12,872 nt of DNA from Ramlibacter sp. GTDB lineage: Bacteria > Pseudomonadota > Gammaproteobacteria > Burkholderiales > Burkholderiaceae_C. The position numbers and the translations under genes were made by a program. Positions 12,792 to 12,872 of the stretch are shown here, one piece after another. Positions within the stretch are counted from its first letter, which is position 1, and every line of letters begins with the position of its first letter. The notes under the pieces are model-generated. The model had not been told where the DNA came from and did not search any database. It saw only the letters and a list, made by a program, of their open reading frames with translations. The stretch covers positions 1 through 12,872 of the forward strand of contig JAJAZH010000039.1 in NCBI GenBank assembly GCA_026785815.1, written 5' to 3'.

Positions 12792-12872
12792 ATGGCTTCG
12801 AAAGCAATCTTTACCGCGATCGCCGTGCTGTGCATCGCCGCCACTTCCGGCGCTGCGTGGTGGTACCAGAAC
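12792..12872 (+). CDS. N-terminus of an exported or membrane-anchored protein (3' end outside window)
   Basis: From an ATG at 12792, 27 codons are open to the right edge. They read MASKAIFTAIAVLCIAATSG and then AAWWYQN: one basic residue, an 18-residue hydrophobic helix and aromatic residues. That is the pattern of a signal anchor, as seen for example in periplasmic adaptor proteins of efflux pumps, but 27 residues cannot identify the family. GGAA (12778-12781) is a weak ribosome site ten bases upstream. The 192 bases between rnhA and this ATG hold no other gene that I can see, only a poor -10-like TACATT at 12724-12729. Confidence 0.5.
   Translation, partial: MASKAIFTAIAVLCIAATSGAAWWYQN

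Overview
This is ordinary chromosomal DNA, rich in G+C (estimated by eye at about two thirds), from a Gram-negative bacterium. It is most likely a betaproteobacterium of the Burkholderiales/Rhodocyclales kind. The clues are the DnaX, YbaB, RecR and RNase HI sequences, stand-alone periplasmic solute-binding proteins, Tat-exported proteins, and the neighbourhood mltD / (gloB) / methyltransferase / rnhA, which also exists in E. coli. I see no phage, transposase, integrase, CRISPR array, tRNA or rRNA. I found no complete undescribed multi-gene system. The interesting signals are small and regulatory.

Layout. Positions 1-490 (minus) hold the 5' part of a secreted protein gene that runs off the left edge. 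Divergent from it, 721-1854 (plus) encodes a LivJ-type solute-binding protein with a good promoter in front and a possible terminator behind. Then comes an SRP RNA gene (ffs, minus, about 1928-2015), divergent from the replication/repair cluster dnaX-ybaB-recR (2128-4978, plus). dnaX carries a nine-adenine slippery tract with stop codons in both other frames directly after it, so the gene very probably makes a full-length tau and a short gamma clamp-loader subunit. A 9-base minisatellite follows in the tau linker. A Tat-exported NMT1/SsuA-type binding protein (5128-6174, plus) comes next, followed by what looks like the tail of a lost ABC permease gene.

On the minus strand, 10999 down to 6377 reads as one likely operon: mltD (lytic transglycosylase), phoD (Tat lipoprotein phosphatase/phosphodiesterase) and an MFS transporter. 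In front of mltD, where gloB is expected from the E. coli gene order, only about 350 bases remain. These contain an open frame that overlaps the mltD start by four bases and weakly resembles the end of GloB. On the plus strand, a YafS-like methyltransferase gene overlaps rnhA by four bases (11353-12599). dnaQ does not follow directly; instead the window ends inside a new gene for a membrane-anchored or exported protein (12792 onward).

How the genes work together. ffs serves co-translational membrane targeting. dnaX (clamp loader), recR (RecFOR gap repair) and rnhA (RNA-DNA hybrid removal) serve replication and repair. mltD remodels peptidoglycan, and phoD with the MFS carrier suggests phosphate-ester or organic-anion handling at the envelope. 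The two binding proteins have no intact permease or ATPase in view and must borrow one from elsewhere or act as sensors.
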